From: Saccharomycopsis fibuligera x Saccharomycopsis cf. fibuligera | Taxonomy: Eukaryota > Ascomycota > Saccharomycetes > Ascoideales > Saccharomycopsidaceae | Assembly (NCBI GenBank): GCA_001936135.1 | Contig: CP012809.1 | Span: 2,343,501 to 2,407,500, forward strand | Length of the DNA: 64,000 nt | Direction: 5' to 3' | Part shown: positions 1-10,202 of the stretch, one piece after another | Layout of the letters: each line of letters begins with the position of its first letter | Numbering within the stretch: the first letter of the stretch is position 1 | Program-made: the position numbers and the translations under genes | The notes under the pieces: generated by a model | Database searches by the model: none | What the model was told of the DNA's origin: nothing | The model's input: only the letters and a program-made list of their open reading frames with translations

Positions 1-3000
1 AATGGTAAGCCAAAAGAAGCTAAGAAGCCAAAAAGCAAACCAGCTAAGGCTGAACCAGCTCCACAATGGGTTGATCCAACCAAGCCAGGTGAAAAGAAAG
101 TCCTTGTTGATTTGGAAGATCCTGCTTTCAAATCTTACAATCCAAAGAATGTTGAAAGTTCTTGGTACGACTGGTGGGTTCAAAAAGGTTTCTTTGAACC
201 TAAATTTCAAGAAGATGGTAGCCCATTGCCTGCTGGAACTTTTACTATTCCTGCTCCACCACCAAACGTCACAGGTGCTTTGCACATTGGACATGCTTTG
301 ACCGTTGCCATTCAAGATACTTTGGTCAGATATCACAGAATGAAAGGTAAGACTGTTTTGTATTTGCCAGGTTTCGACCATGCTGGTATTTCTACTCAAT
401 CTGTTGTTGAAAAAAACTTGTGGGCTACTGAAAAAGTTACTAGACAAGACTTGGGCAGAGAAAAGTTTGTCGAAAAAGTGTGGGATTGGAAAGAAATCTA
501 CCACCAAAAGATCAAAAATCAATTTACTTCCTTGGGAGCTTCTTACGATTGGAGCAGAGAGGCTTTCACTTTGTCTCCAGAATTGTCCAAGGCTGTTGTG
601 GAAGCCTTTGTCAGATTGCATGATGACGGTTTGATTTACCGTGAAAACAAGTTAGTTAACTGGTGTGTTCAATTGAGATCTGCTACTTCTAACTCTGAAA
701 TTGAATCTCTTGATTTGGAAGGTAGAACTCAAATTAAGGTCCCAGGCTATGATGAAAAAGTTGAATTTGGTGTTATTACTTCTTTCGCTTATGTTGTTGA
801 AGGTACTGGTGAAAAATTGGTTGTTGCCACTACTAGACCAGAAACTATTTTTGGTGATACCGCTGTTGCTGTTCACCCAGAAGATAGCAGATACAAGCAT
901 TTGCACGGTCAATTTGTCAAGCATCCATTCTTGGACAGAAGATTGCCAATCATTACTGATGCGGAAACTGTTGATATGGAATTTGGTACTGGTGCAGTGA
1001 AGATCACTCCAGCTCATGACGAAAACGATTACAACACTGGTAAGAGAAATAATTTGGAGTTCATCAATATTTACACTGAAGACGGTATCTTGAACGAAAA
1101 CTGTGGTGAATTTGCTGGACTCAAAAGATTTGATGCTAGAAAGAAGGTTCTTGAAGAATTGGAAAAAAGAGGACTTTTCATTGAACAAAAAGATAACAAG
1201 ATGGCTATTCCAAGATGTACTAGAACTGGTGATGTTATTGAACCATACTTGAAACCACAATGGTGGGTGCGCCAAGCTGAGTTAGGTAAACTTGGTTTGG
1301 AAGTTATTGAACAAGGTAAACTTCAAATTCAACCAAAGGCATCTGAAGCCGAATACCTCAACTGGGTTAAAAGTTTGAGAGATTGGTGTGTTTCTAGACA
1401 ATTGTGGTGGGGTCACAGAGTCCCAGCATGGTTTGTTAACATTGATGGTGAACACCATGAAAGCGGTGATGGTAACTACTGGATTGTTGCTAGATCTGTT
1501 GAAGAAGCTACTGCCAAGGCTCAAGAAAAATTCGCTGGTAAGAAATTCACTCTTGAACAAGATGAAGATGTGCTTGACACTTGGTTCTCTTCCGGCTTGT
1601 GGCCATTTGCCACTTTGGGCTGGCCAAACAATACTGAAGACATGAAGAGATTTTACCCAACTACACTTTTGGAAACTGGTTGGGATATCATCTTCAACTG
1701 GGTCATTAGAATGGTGTTGTTGGGTACCAAATTAACCGGAGAGTCTCCATTTACTCAAGTTTACTGTCATGGTTTGGTGCGTGATGCCCAAGGTAGAAAA
1801 ATGTCCAAGTCTCTTGGTAATGTTGTTGATCCATCTGATGTTATTAATGGTATTGCTTTAGAAGACTTGCATAAGAAATTGTTGAATGGTAACTTGGATC
1901 CAAGAGAAGTCGAAAAGGCTAAAGCCGGACAAAAGGCATCTTATCCAAATGGTATTGCTGAATGTGGTGCTGATGCTTTGAGATTCGCATTGGCTGCCTA
2001 TACTACTGGTGGTAGAGATATTAACTTGAACATTTTGAGAGTTGAGGGTTACAGAAAATTCTGTAACAAGATGTACCAAGCCACCAAATTTGCATTGATG
2101 AGATTAGGTAAAGATTTTGTTCCAAATGCTACCGCTAAGCCAACTGGTAAAGAATCTCTTGTTGAAAAATGGATTTTGAACAAACTTAACGTTGCTGCTC
2201 AAGCCGCTAATCAATCTTTGGAAAACAAGGAATTTTTGGTTGCTACTACTGCCATTTATAACTACTGGTTGAATGAATTGTGTGACGTTTATATTGAAAA
2301 CTCCAAGTACTTGATCTTAGAAGGTACTGAAGAAGAAAAAAACAGTGCTAGAAACACTCTTTACACTTGTATCGAAGGTGCATTGAAATTGATCCATCCA
2401 TTCATGCCATACGTTACCGAGGAATTATGGCAAAGATTGCCAAGAAGACCAAATGACACCACTGAATCCATTGTCATTGCTTCTTACCCAGTTTACGAAC
2501 AAGAATTCAATTTCGAAACTGCAGATGCTCAATATGAATTGATCTTGGATATTACCAAAAGTATTAGATCTCTTTTGGCACAATACGACATCATCAAGAA
2601 TGGACAAGTTTACATCGAAGCTCTTAATGACGAAACTTTCAGCATTGCTACTGTTCAACAAGCTTTGATTGTCTCGTTGATTAAAGGTGTTAACAAAGTT
2701 ACTGTTGTTAAAAACGCTGCTGATGTTCCTTCTGGTTGTGGGGCCGGCGCTGTTAACTCCAGCGTTAATGTGCATGTCTTAGTCAAAGGTCAAATTGACA
2801 TTGATGAGCAAATTTCCAAAATTAGCAAGAAATTGGAAAAAGCCACCAAATCTAAGGAAAACACCGAAAAGTTGGTCAACGCTAAGGACTTCTCTCAAAA
2901 GGCTTCTCAAGAAGTGCAAAAAGCTACTTTGGAAAGATTCGAAAACCTTAAAGCCGATATCGAAATTTTGGAAAGCACTATTGCCAGTTTGGAAAAGCTT

Positions 3001-3009
3001 AAGTTGTAA
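1..3009 (+). CDS. VAS1: Valyl-tRNA synthetase, 5' end outside window
   Basis: Class I aminoacyl-tRNA synthetase that charges tRNA-Val. In yeasts one gene usually supplies cytosol and mitochondria through alternative starts. The frame is open from the first base and gives 1002 residues; the fungal enzyme is about 1,100, so an N-terminal piece is missing and no start codon can be assigned here. Seen in the sequence: Lys/Pro-rich N-terminal extension, HIGH signature (LHIGHA, in-window codons 95-98), editing-domain region roughly codons 180-410, KMSKS loop (GRKMSKSLGN, codons 600-604), tRNA-binding helical domain, and a C-terminal Lys/Glu-rich coiled coil typical of ValRS. Codons are strongly biased to TTG, AGA and GGT, as expected of a highly expressed yeast gene. 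Convergent with the next gene. Confidence 0.97.
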   Translation, partial: NGKPKEAKKPKSKPAKAEPAPQWVDPTKPGEKKVLVDLEDPAFKSYNPKNVESSWYDWWVQKGFFEPKFQEDGSPLPAGTFTIPAPPPNVTGALHIGHALTVAIQDTLVRYHRMKGKTVLYLPGFDHAGISTQSVVEKNLWATEKVTRQDLGREKFVEKVWDWKEIYHQKIKNQFTSLGASYDWSREAFTLSPELSKAVVEAFVRLHDDGLIYRENKLVNWCVQLRSATSNSEIESLDLEGRTQIKVPGYDEKVEFGVITSFAYVVEGTGEKLVVATTRPETIFGDTAVAVHPEDSRYKHLHGQFVKHPFLDRRLPIITDAETVDMEFGTGAVKITPAHDENDYNTGKRNNLEFINIYTEDGILNENCGEFAGLKRFDARKKVLEELEKRGLFIEQKDNKMAIPRCTRTGDVIEPYLKPQWWVRQAELGKLGLEVIEQGKLQIQPKASEAEYLNWVKSLRDWCVSRQLWWGHRVPAWFVNIDGEHHESGDGNYWIVARSVEEATAKAQEKFAGKKFTLEQDEDVLDTWFSSGLWPFATLGWPNNTEDMKRFYPTTLLETGWDIIFNWVIRMVLLGTKLTGESPFTQVYCHGLVRDAQGRKMSKSLGNVVDPSDVINGIALEDLHKKLLNGNLDPREVEKAKAGQKASYPNGIAECGADALRFALAAYTTGGRDINLNILRVEGYRKFCNKMYQATKFALMRLGKDFVPNATAKPTGKESLVEKWILNKLNVAAQAANQSLENKEFLVATTAIYNYWLNELCDVYIENSKYLILEGTEEEKNSARNTLYTCIEGALKLIHPFMPYVTEELWQRLPRRPNDTTESIVIASYPVYEQEFNFETADAQYELILDITKSIRSLLAQYDIIKNGQVYIEALNDETFSIATVQQALIVSLIKGVNKVTVVKNAADVPSGCGAGAVNSSVNVHVLVKGQIDIDEQISKISKKLEKATKSKENTEKLVNAKDFSQKASQEVQKATLERFENLKADIEILESTIASLEKLKL

Positions 3010-3334
3010 TGCTGATCAAATTTTGCTTTACTTTTGAAATTTTAGCTTTTTAATTACTCTACTTTACTTTTGGTTTTTTCACCTTCCCTTTTTCTTTCTT
3101 TTTTTTTTTTTTTTTCAATTATTTTAATGACCACTATTATTCCCAGTGATTTGATTCACTTATAAATACATATGTAAATGCAGCTATAAATATAAACTAT
3201 GCTCTAAGTTTTTATAATACTCTTTATGTAGCAGTGAAGTCTAAACTAATTGATATAAAATAAAATTTTAAAACGCAGAAGCAGATAAGAAAACAAAAAA
3301 AAAAAAAAAAAAAAAAGAAAGACTAGAAAGAAAG
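3010..3334. other. Convergent 3' intergenic region
   Basis: Shared 3' region of VAS1 and the F-box gene. It holds a long T tract near 3100-3115 and an A tract near 3296-3316, consistent with 3' untranslated regions in each direction. No gene seen. Confidence 0.7.
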
Positions 3335-5248
3335 TTACTCAAACAACAAAGTGAACGATCTAGGTTGCTTACCGACATTATCATCAATTTTGAAAAAAAG
3401 CCCATTTAAAATAACAAGTCTCAACTTCTTTAAATTATCCGCAAGTATTTGGATATAATCGTGCGTCACTTCGGTCAATAAGTCAGTAACTAGCTTATAG
3501 TCATTCGAAGTACAATGGCAATGCTCAGCCATTTTCCATGACTTGTCCTGATGATGGAATCGCTTATGAAAATCAATATTTCCATGAAGGCTCTTAATGT
3601 AGTTTATCTTACTTATGAAATCGGGTTCTTTATTTTCCCTGTCGCTGTAATCAAAAATTTCCAAATTTTGGAAAAAATGGAAAGACGGATCATCTAAAGA
3701 ACTAAACTTAATGTAATTTTGTCGTAGTTGCTGCAAGCAGTAAAAAATCAAATCGTATTCTGTTGAATCGACGTTCTCGTCAAAATCGTCATCTAGTGCA
3801 TCAATGTAATATTGGGAGTATCCAAACGCCGCAAGTTTTCTTAATTTATTCCGTATGGTCATAACTTTTGCATTGTTTTCTCTGGATTGATAAAAGAATT
3901 TCAAGAGCTTGGAACTATTTCGAACGCTGATAAACTCATCAATTATGAGAACTCTCAAGTTTAAGCAATTCTTGAAAATTTGGGTAAAATTTTTTTGAAA
4001 TAAAAAACGCTGCTCAGCTCTGTTCGCATAATTTCTGCTTTCAGTGATAAAGTTTTTGTTCAAGTAATCACCACTTAACTGGAGAATTCTCAAATTACCA
4101 AGATTATGATTGCAAAAGTGTTGATAATTCATATTGGTTAAAGTAAATATGTCATTGAAAGTAGGCGATTCAATGGTGTACGCCATCATAGTTCTTTTCA
4201 ACTCGAAATTCTCCACATTGGACAAGTTTGGGTTGAGTTTGGAAAGGAAATTAACAGCATACTGCTCATTTTCTTCAGTATACCACATGATTAGCTTAAA
4301 ATTTTTTATTGTGTTAAATTCAAGAAACCCTTCAAGTACGTCAAAGTTAAACTCGTCTTTTCTGGGTGTGGATAGACAGTCAATTTTGTAAGTAAACGAT
4401 CTCAAGTTTCTTAGTTTATCAGTACCGCTACACATGTTTTGCAAAATTTTGGCAAACGAGATATCTTCAATAGCCAAAGACTTTAAGTTTCTCAATATCA
4501 AAATCTCACTCGGTTTGAAGATTTGGCGTAATGGTTGTGAAACCGGGGGCTTTAGCACTTTAAGGGTAGCAAGATTCTTGTACTTTGATAAATCATCAAT
4601 ATCTCTAAAGCTGTGAGTGAGAATGTTCTCAAGCGATTCTTTAGCTGCGATCCCTGAGTCAATGTTCCAAGTGAAGCTCTGAAGCCAAGATGCAGAGTAC
4701 TCTAAACGCTGCAAATTGACTGAATGGATGGCAATGAACCGTAAAAGATCTATAAGAGCTGATGGTGGCTTTGCGGAATCGGTTATAAATGATTGTATCA
4801 ATGGCATAAGAGCGGGATTATCTCGAAGCGTTCGGTGAAGTAGTGGGATTTTATTTGCTAAGCTTAACTTGGGTCTATGAAAGTTATAATGCAATTTATA
4901 GAGTATTATAGTGCCATAATGTCTGTATCTGAGATGTTCGCCCTGCATCGGATAGGCATCAGTGACTATGATGCTCTTGTAGAGATGTGGAAGCGAGAGT
5001 TTGTGCAAGTACTTTGACGATAAGCATATATTGATGAGGTCATTCTGGGGTAACAAGTCAAGGATCTGGTGGAGGATCTCCGGGGGAAGCAGAAGCCAGG
5101 GGGAGGGACCATTGTTGGCAGTTGTGCTGGCTTTCTGGAGCGAAGGTAAGTTAGTTATATCAAACATGGTACTGTTAGTAGTAGGAGGAGGAGGAGGAGT
5201 AGGAGAAGTAGGAGTAGTTTGGGTATGGCTTGGGTTCCTGGAAGGCAT
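3335..5248 (-). CDS. F-box protein with leucine-rich C-terminal region
   Basis: Probable substrate-recognition subunit of an SCF ubiquitin ligase. From the ATG chosen here the protein has 637 residues. Residues about 52-93 read as an F-box (LLLPPEILHQILDLLP, then SSKYLHKLSLPHLYKSI), followed by about 500 residues with scattered leucine-rich segments such as LRILQLSGDYL and LRVLIIDEF, as in F-box/LRR proteins. The N-terminus before the F-box is Pro/Thr/Ser-rich and encoded by repetitive DNA, so the start could instead be the internal Met at 5167. I do not recognise a specific orthologue; the F-box assignment is good, the target unknown. Confidence 0.8.
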   Translation of the reverse strand: MPSRNPSHTQTTPTSPTPPPPPTTNSTMFDITNLPSLQKASTTANNGPSPWLLLPPEILHQILDLLPQNDLINICLSSKYLHKLSLPHLYKSIIVTDAYPMQGEHLRYRHYGTIILYKLHYNFHRPKLSLANKIPLLHRTLRDNPALMPLIQSFITDSAKPPSALIDLLRFIAIHSVNLQRLEYSASWLQSFTWNIDSGIAAKESLENILTHSFRDIDDLSKYKNLATLKVLKPPVSQPLRQIFKPSEILILRNLKSLAIEDISFAKILQNMCSGTDKLRNLRSFTYKIDCLSTPRKDEFNFDVLEGFLEFNTIKNFKLIMWYTEENEQYAVNFLSKLNPNLSNVENFELKRTMMAYTIESPTFNDIFTLTNMNYQHFCNHNLGNLRILQLSGDYLNKNFITESRNYANRAEQRFLFQKNFTQIFKNCLNLRVLIIDEFISVRNSSKLLKFFYQSRENNAKVMTIRNKLRKLAAFGYSQYYIDALDDDFDENVDSTEYDLIFYCLQQLRQNYIKFSSLDDPSFHFFQNLEIFDYSDRENKEPDFISKINYIKSLHGNIDFHKRFHHQDKSWKMAEHCHCTSNDYKLVTDLLTEVTHDYIQILADNLKKLRLVILNGLFFKIDDNVGKQPRSFTLLFE

Positions 5249-5605
5249 AAACAAAACCTGGAGAAGCTTCGCTTGACGGCGTTTCTATCACCACATTTGA
5301 TGAGGGGCATTGACACTTGCGCCCCGCCACCATGGCTCCTGTCACCCAGTCTCCCAAAACCGCTATTTAAGATGCTTATTAGTATTATTTTACCATTTAA
5401 ATCTATTCATTAAACATTTTTATAATCAAAAACAACAAAAATGCCTTTTTTTGCTGTTGCGAATGGTAATTTGCCTTGCTATTCGGTTGCTGACTAACGT
5501 TGCCGTCTGTGATTTGCTGATAAGCAAAAGCGAAAAATAAAATCAAAAAATCAGAAAACCAGAAATCTTCGCACAGAAAGTAATTGCTTACTGAAGCATC
5601 CGTCA
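5249..5605. other. Divergent promoter, F-box gene / glyoxalase II
   Basis: Intergenic region between two divergent genes. AT-rich with a few GC-rich patches (5317-5345). No consensus regulatory site recognised. Confidence 0.6.
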
Positions 5606-6528
5606 ATGTTCAAGCTCACTAGCACTACTAAAGCCAAATACTTAGCTCCAGTAAGTCTCATGCCGCCTCTATAGATTGTTAGCTGCCTCAGGATACTAAC
5701 ATTGACCCATTTTAGCGACTCAATTTTATTAGAAAGATGCACGTCGACTACATTCCTATGAGATGGGGTTCCGGTGACAACTATTGCTACATCCTCACCG
5801 ACGACACCACCAAAGAATCTTGGATAATTGACCCGGCAGAGCCAGACGAAGTCATTCCTGAATTGGAAAAGCGTGGTGATGCATTGAAATTCACAGCAGT
5901 GGTCAACACTCACCATCATTATGATCATGCAGGCGGCAACAAATCGTTGCTTCAATACTTCAAGCAAAAATACGGTAACGTTTTGCCATTGTATGCAGGG
6001 AAAGACTCTCCAGCAGTGTCCCACACTCCAAAACATAAAGAAGTCTTGAAATTGGGTTCGAACATCGAAGTTCAAGCTCTCCATACCCCATGCCACACAC
6101 AAGACTCCATCTGCTGGTATGCTGTTGACAAAAAATCGTCACAAAAAGCGCTTTTTGCCGGTGATACATTGTTCACTGCTGGCTGTGGTAGATTTTTTGA
6201 AGGGACTGGTGCTGAAATGGACCAAGTGTTGAACAAGATTTTTCCAACTTTTGTGGATGAAGACACTAAGGTGTACCCAGGCCATGAGTACACTGCTAGT
6301 AATGTCAAATTTGCTAAGATCATCCTAAAAAACAATCTTGCCTTGAAGAATTTGGAAGAAACCATCAAAGGCAAAGAGTTTACTACTGGATTGTTTACGT
6401 TAAAGGATGAGTATAGCTACAATCCATTTATGAGATTGGATGACAAAGAAGTAATATCCGCCACTAATGGCCAAAAAGACCATGCGCAAATAATGGACAC
6501 CCTTCGTCTCATGAAAAACAAATCATAA
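5606..6528 (+). CDS. GLO2: Hydroxyacylglutathione hydrolase (glyoxalase II), spliced
   Basis: Hydrolyses S-D-lactoylglutathione to D-lactate and glutathione, the second step of methylglyoxal detoxification. Metallo-beta-lactamase fold with the binuclear metal motif THHHYDHAGG (residues 58-67 of the short form), a second metal His in ALHTPCHT, GDTLFTAGCG, and the C-terminal PGHEYT. Exon 1 is 5606-5650, intron 5651-5715 (donor GTAAGT, branch TACTAAC at 5694-5700, acceptor TTTTAG), exon 2 5716-6528; the join is in frame, phase 0. The spliced protein has 285 residues and carries 22 extra N-terminal residues rich in Lys/Arg/Ser/Thr with no acidic residue, like a mitochondrial presequence. Initiation at the ATG at 5737 would give a 263-residue cytosolic form. 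The intron contains an in-frame stop. Confidence 0.93.
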
Positions 6529-6826
6529 TTCTCTTTTTATATATAGTCTTTATTTTTGGTTGTTTCTTTGTTGCAACATGTGTAAATTTACGAATTAACT
6601 TGAAGTGTAACTGACAACTGAATTTTGTAAACTTCGAGGACGGTCTATGTAACACATAAATACCAATTGGCCTAGAAATTTTACTTTCGTGTTTATATTT
6701 TACAGCCACTGCCGGATTGATTATAAAATCAAAGTGCATTTTGTTTTAAACTAAGAACAAAAAAAATTGAAATTTGCACAACGCCATCTTCGTATCTTGT
6801 CTGAATATATATGAATAAAAAAATAT

Positions 6827-6941
6827 TGGACGCGATGAGGTTCGAACTCATGCCTCTTTCGAGACTCGATTGCTCAGCTGTTTTAGCTGCAAGAGATATT
6901 ACTCTTGAGTCGAGCGCCTTAGACCACTCGGCCACACGTCC
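6827..6941 (-). tRNA. tRNA-Leu(CAA) with intron
   Basis: Read on the minus strand, the acceptor stem GGACGTG pairs with CGCGTCC, with discriminator A at 6827. The D arm is GGCCGAGTGGTCTAAGGC, the T loop TTCGAAC, and there is a long variable arm as in Leu/Ser tRNAs. The anticodon stem CTCGA/TCGAG encloses loop bases C-T-CAA-G-A, so the anticodon is CAA (reads UUG, the main Leu codon in this window). An intron of 33 nt (6871-6903) interrupts the loop one base 3' of the anticodon, the canonical position. It is not the clade's Ser-tRNA(CAG). Confidence 0.95.
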
Positions 6942-6942
6942 T

Positions 6943-6951
6943 TCACGTGAT
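6943..6951. promoter_or_regulatory. Cbf1-type E-box next to tRNA-Leu
   Basis: TCACGTGAT (reverse complement ATCACGTGA) matches the Cbf1 consensus RTCACRTGA. It lies two bases beyond the 5' end of the tRNA. Function is inferred only. Confidence 0.4.
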
Positions 6952-7499
6952 AACTTTAATTATTGAGCATAGACGAAGTCTCAGCTCCAAGATATTATAA
7001 GGTATAATTTCTCTTTTTGGTAAACTGCATTTGGTGGCGGTAGAAACAGTCCAACGCGGGTATGCTTACTAAGGCAACCAATATTGGGTTAAACCGTATA
7101 TAATTAGTAATCAGATCAAATAAATAAACGTCAGCGTTAAGCTATTAATAATGTCCAACTGCATATTGAGTATAATAGCTCATGTTAGAAAGTATAAAAA
7201 CTTCTTTGTTATATACCGCATGTAGATTCCAATCTAGAGATTTCTATTTGTGTTTTTGAAGACAATATGATACTCATCAAGATTTTCTTCAAGACCGCCG
7301 TGGCAGCAAATGGCTAATTTGGAACAGCCTCATTTTTCCTAGGCGCTATGAATACTAGTTATATTTTCAAAGGGATTCATGTTCGTGTCCAGAATATGCG
7401 GCAAGAGCTTGTAATTTGCCAAGTTCCAATGGGTTTGCTTCCCTACATGCTGTGATACAAACTCCCCCACTCTATATTGTGGTTATACGCAGTATAATT

Positions 7500-7546
7500 T
7501 TTTCCCGCGCAATTGCGAAGCAAGTTGGTAAATTTTCCCGCGCAAT
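7500..7546. repeat. Direct repeat TTTTCCCGCGCAAT, two copies
   Basis: Two identical 14-mers at 7500-7513 and 7533-7546, spaced 33 bp start to start, about 295-340 bp before the transporter ATG. GC-rich cores in AT-rich DNA suggest paired regulator sites; the factor is unknown. Confidence 0.6.
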
Positions 7547-7840
7547 ATCGAACCCACCACGATAGTAGTGCAGCTGCGAAATGCACAAAATATAAGTAGC
7601 ACGGAAAATCGCCGTTTTTAAGCAGTACGGATCAGCCTTAGCCTAGTCTAAAGTTAGGAAACTTTTCTTAAAAAAAAATATTATTTATTTTTGATACAAC
7701 AGTGCTGTTATTTTCAAAAGCGTTAGCTATTGATTATTTTAGTAGCACTTTATAAGCATCCTTTCGCTTTCGAAACTTGTGAACCCTGATTAACAACGCG
7801 CTTCATCACCTTCACAGTTTACATTTTTCAAAATTCTCCG

Positions 7841-9382
7841 ATGAGCAAAATCTCAGACTTTAGAGCAATTTTTGCAAAGCGACAAAAGTCCCCCGATACA
7901 AAGACTCAACCAGATTGTGAGTCACAGATTGAAAAAATTATTACCGATATTGAAAGACAACCGGCTCCAAATCAAGATAGCCTTGATCAGAGGAGCAACA
8001 ATAATGAAACCGAATCGCTCAATAGCCAGCAGCATCGCTTAAGCAAACGGAAAACTTGCGACTTTGAAGCAAACGTTCATTGTGATAGTCGTCTCGAAGG
8101 CAGTGATTCCAAAAACGATACATTTTCTGATATTGCACCAGATGGTGGTCTCAAAGCTTGGCTAGTCACATTTGGATCTTTCTGCGGCTGTACTGTGGTA
8201 TTTGGTATTATGGATTCCATTGGGGCAATTGAGGCATACTTATCCAAGAATCAATTGGCAGATGTTTCTGCATCAACAGTTGGTTGGATCTTTTCGTTAT
8301 TTATTATCTTTGGCTTTGGCTGTATTTTCATAACTGGTCAAATCTTTGACAAAATTGGTGCTAAGATTCCAATGGTGGTCGGTACTGCTCTAATGTTCTT
8401 GGGTCTCTTCACCACCGCTAACAGTTCTACAGTTTGGCAATTTATTCTTTCTTTCAGCGTTACTTCAGGAATAGCTTGTGGCATCATGCTAGCACCCCTT
8501 GTTGGTATTTTACCCCAATATTTTGACAAGAGGATAGGGTTAGCTTCAGCCATTACGTCGATGGGAGGTTCCGTTGGTGGCACCATTTATCCTGTTATGT
8601 TGAGACGACTTTACAGCACAGTGGGCTATGTTTGGGCTATGAGAATTTTTGCATTTGTGAATTTGGGATTATTGGTTCTTGCATGTATATTTGTGGCTGC
8701 TAGAATTGAACCAACTGTTTCTGAAGAGTACAAGCAAAAATCTTTAGGTGGCAAGATCCTTGATTGTTTAACCAAATCATTGGATATGCGGTCTTTCTTT
8801 GAATGGCAGTTCTGTCTTGTTACTGCAGCTACGCTTTTCTCCGAAGCTGCTATTGTCATTATTGTCACGTATTTCGCTTCATATGCCTCTGTTCAAGGCG
8901 CTAGTGAGAATACCGCATATTTTCTTTTGACATTAATTAATCTTGTGGGGATTCCTGCTAGATGGGCTACCGGAATGCTCGCAGACAAGTTTGGGAAATT
9001 CAATGTGATGACAATTATGGTATATTGTATGGGTATTGTTTTGTTTGTTATTCTATTACCATTCGGTCATCACATTGGAGCTCTTTATGCTTTCGCTGTA
9101 TGTTTTGGTATCGTCTCTTGCTCTGTCTTTACCCTCACTCCCGTCTGTTTAGCACAAATCACTAGAGTCGATTCGTTTGGGAAACGCTACGGTACTATGT
9201 ACTTGATTGCTACGCTTGGGAACATGTTTATTCCGGCAGGAGGGGCAATCATTGGCTCTCATAGCTCTAGAAGTGGTTTTGATAATTATGTTATATTTGC
9301 TGGGGTTGTGTGTCTTGTGGGTGGCTCATTCTGGTTGGTGGCAAGATATGTTGGAGTCAAGGCAAGGCTTGTATGTTATTGA
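7841..9382 (+). CDS. MFS transporter, monocarboxylate-transporter-like (Mch type)
   Basis: Predicted 12-helix plasma-membrane transporter of the monocarboxylate porter family. The signature PDGGLKAWLV begins at residue 100, exactly before the first membrane segment, as in fungal Mch/Esbp6 proteins. A polar cytoplasmic N-terminus of about 100 residues precedes it. Helix-rich segments follow, with the loop QIFDKIGAKIPM between helices 2 and 3 and a charged central loop (EEYKQKSLGGKILD, about residues 295-310). Length 513 is normal for the family. In yeasts Mch proteins do not act as simple lactate carriers, and one relative transports riboflavin, so the substrate is open. Confidence 0.88.
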   Translation: MSKISDFRAIFAKRQKSPDTKTQPDCESQIEKIITDIERQPAPNQDSLDQRSNNNETESLNSQQHRLSKRKTCDFEANVHCDSRLEGSDSKNDTFSDIAPDGGLKAWLVTFGSFCGCTVVFGIMDSIGAIEAYLSKNQLADVSASTVGWIFSLFIIFGFGCIFITGQIFDKIGAKIPMVVGTALMFLGLFTTANSSTVWQFILSFSVTSGIACGIMLAPLVGILPQYFDKRIGLASAITSMGGSVGGTIYPVMLRRLYSTVGYVWAMRIFAFVNLGLLVLACIFVAARIEPTVSEEYKQKSLGGKILDCLTKSLDMRSFFEWQFCLVTAATLFSEAAIVIIVTYFASYASVQGASENTAYFLLTLINLVGIPARWATGMLADKFGKFNVMTIMVYCMGIVLFVILLPFGHHIGALYAFAVCFGIVSCSVFTLTPVCLAQITRVDSFGKRYGTMYLIATLGNMFIPAGGAIIGSHSSRSGFDNYVIFAGVVCLVGGSFWLVARYVGVKARLVCY

Positions 9383-10034
9383 TACAGATGACTATTTTTT
9401 TTTTTTTTTTATTTGTATTTTTATTTTCCGAGTTTGTTCTTCCCTCATATATTGTTTTAGTACTTTATTTCGCATTTTTGGCATCTAATTTCAGTTTTCA
9501 AGTAATAAAAATACTAATTTTGTAATTTTGCTCATAATTATCTAGTTGCGAGCAAGTCTAAGAGTTCAAATCACTGCTTTCTGCACCACACAGATGTCCA
9601 GCAACAGTTTCAAGGACAATAAGCTTTTTCTGACAACATGTTCAACATATATAATAGATTACTGTTATAGTTAATAGTCAGAGCAAACACCGGAGAACCG
9701 GTTCCAAATAAGAATAAAGCATACAAAGCATAGCACGATATACGAAAAAGTCGTCAAAAAGAGAAAGTTTGGTATCACATTTTAAATCGAAAGAAACGCT
9801 AAAGACATCCATTATAGACAAAAAAGAAGATTGAAGGTAATAATTTCAAAATCGTATGTTATTGCTGATCATTTTTTCCTTCCACACACCTGAGCAAATT
9901 ATTATACATATATATTTGACAGGAAAAAAAAAAAAAATTCTTAAAAATACATCCGTATAGTAACTAGAGCTATACCTCTTATCAGTACTGGAATGGCTCT
10001 GTCGTTATCTGATGCTGAGATGATAATCAAAAAA
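9383..10034. other. Intergenic, transporter 3' side to tRNA-Val
   Basis: Contains T-rich 3' UTR sequence, a GAACCGGTTC palindrome near 9696-9705 and A tracts. No gene seen. Confidence 0.6.
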
Positions 10035-10108
10035 TGATTTCGCCCAGGATCGAACTGGGGACGTTCTGCGTGTTAAGCAGATGCCATAACCAACTAGACC
10101 ACGAAACC
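10035..10108 (-). tRNA. tRNA-Val(AAC)
   Basis: On the minus strand the 74-nt sequence begins GGTTTCGTGGTCTAGTTGG and ends GGGCGAAATCA. The acceptor stem GGTTTCG/CGAAATC, anticodon arm TCTGC-TTAACAC-GCAGA (anticodon AAC) and T arm with GTTCGATC are all intact. No intron. It matches the well-known fungal tRNA-Val(AAC) closely. The LINE coding region starts 94 bp beyond its 5' end, in the opposite orientation. Confidence 0.97.
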
Positions 10109-10202
10109 ATTTTATGGCTTTTTTAAGGGTAAATTTGCTAAGATATATAAATCGCATAGGCCCAAACCCGAATTTGAAGTTCATAATAAGAAACGTTTCA
10201 AT

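Larger units (their letters stand above)
6942..7840. other. Upstream region of MCT-type transporter
   Basis: About 900 bp without a gene. It holds the E-box beside tRNA-Leu and a 14-bp direct repeat (7500-7513 and 7533-7546). I looked for LTR-like termini and found none. Confidence 0.6.

Noticed and set aside
652-1275. 207-codon minus-strand frame inside VAS1
   Set aside because: Antisense to a highly biased coding region; composition mirrors the codon use of VAS1 and no domain is visible.
5551-6102. 183-codon minus-strand frame over glyoxalase II
   Set aside because: Lies antisense across the conserved metal-binding exon and intron; a shadow frame.
6942-7840. Possible solo LTR beside tRNA-Leu
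   Set aside because: tRNA flanks are common LTR sites, but I found no TG...CA termini with a flanking duplication.
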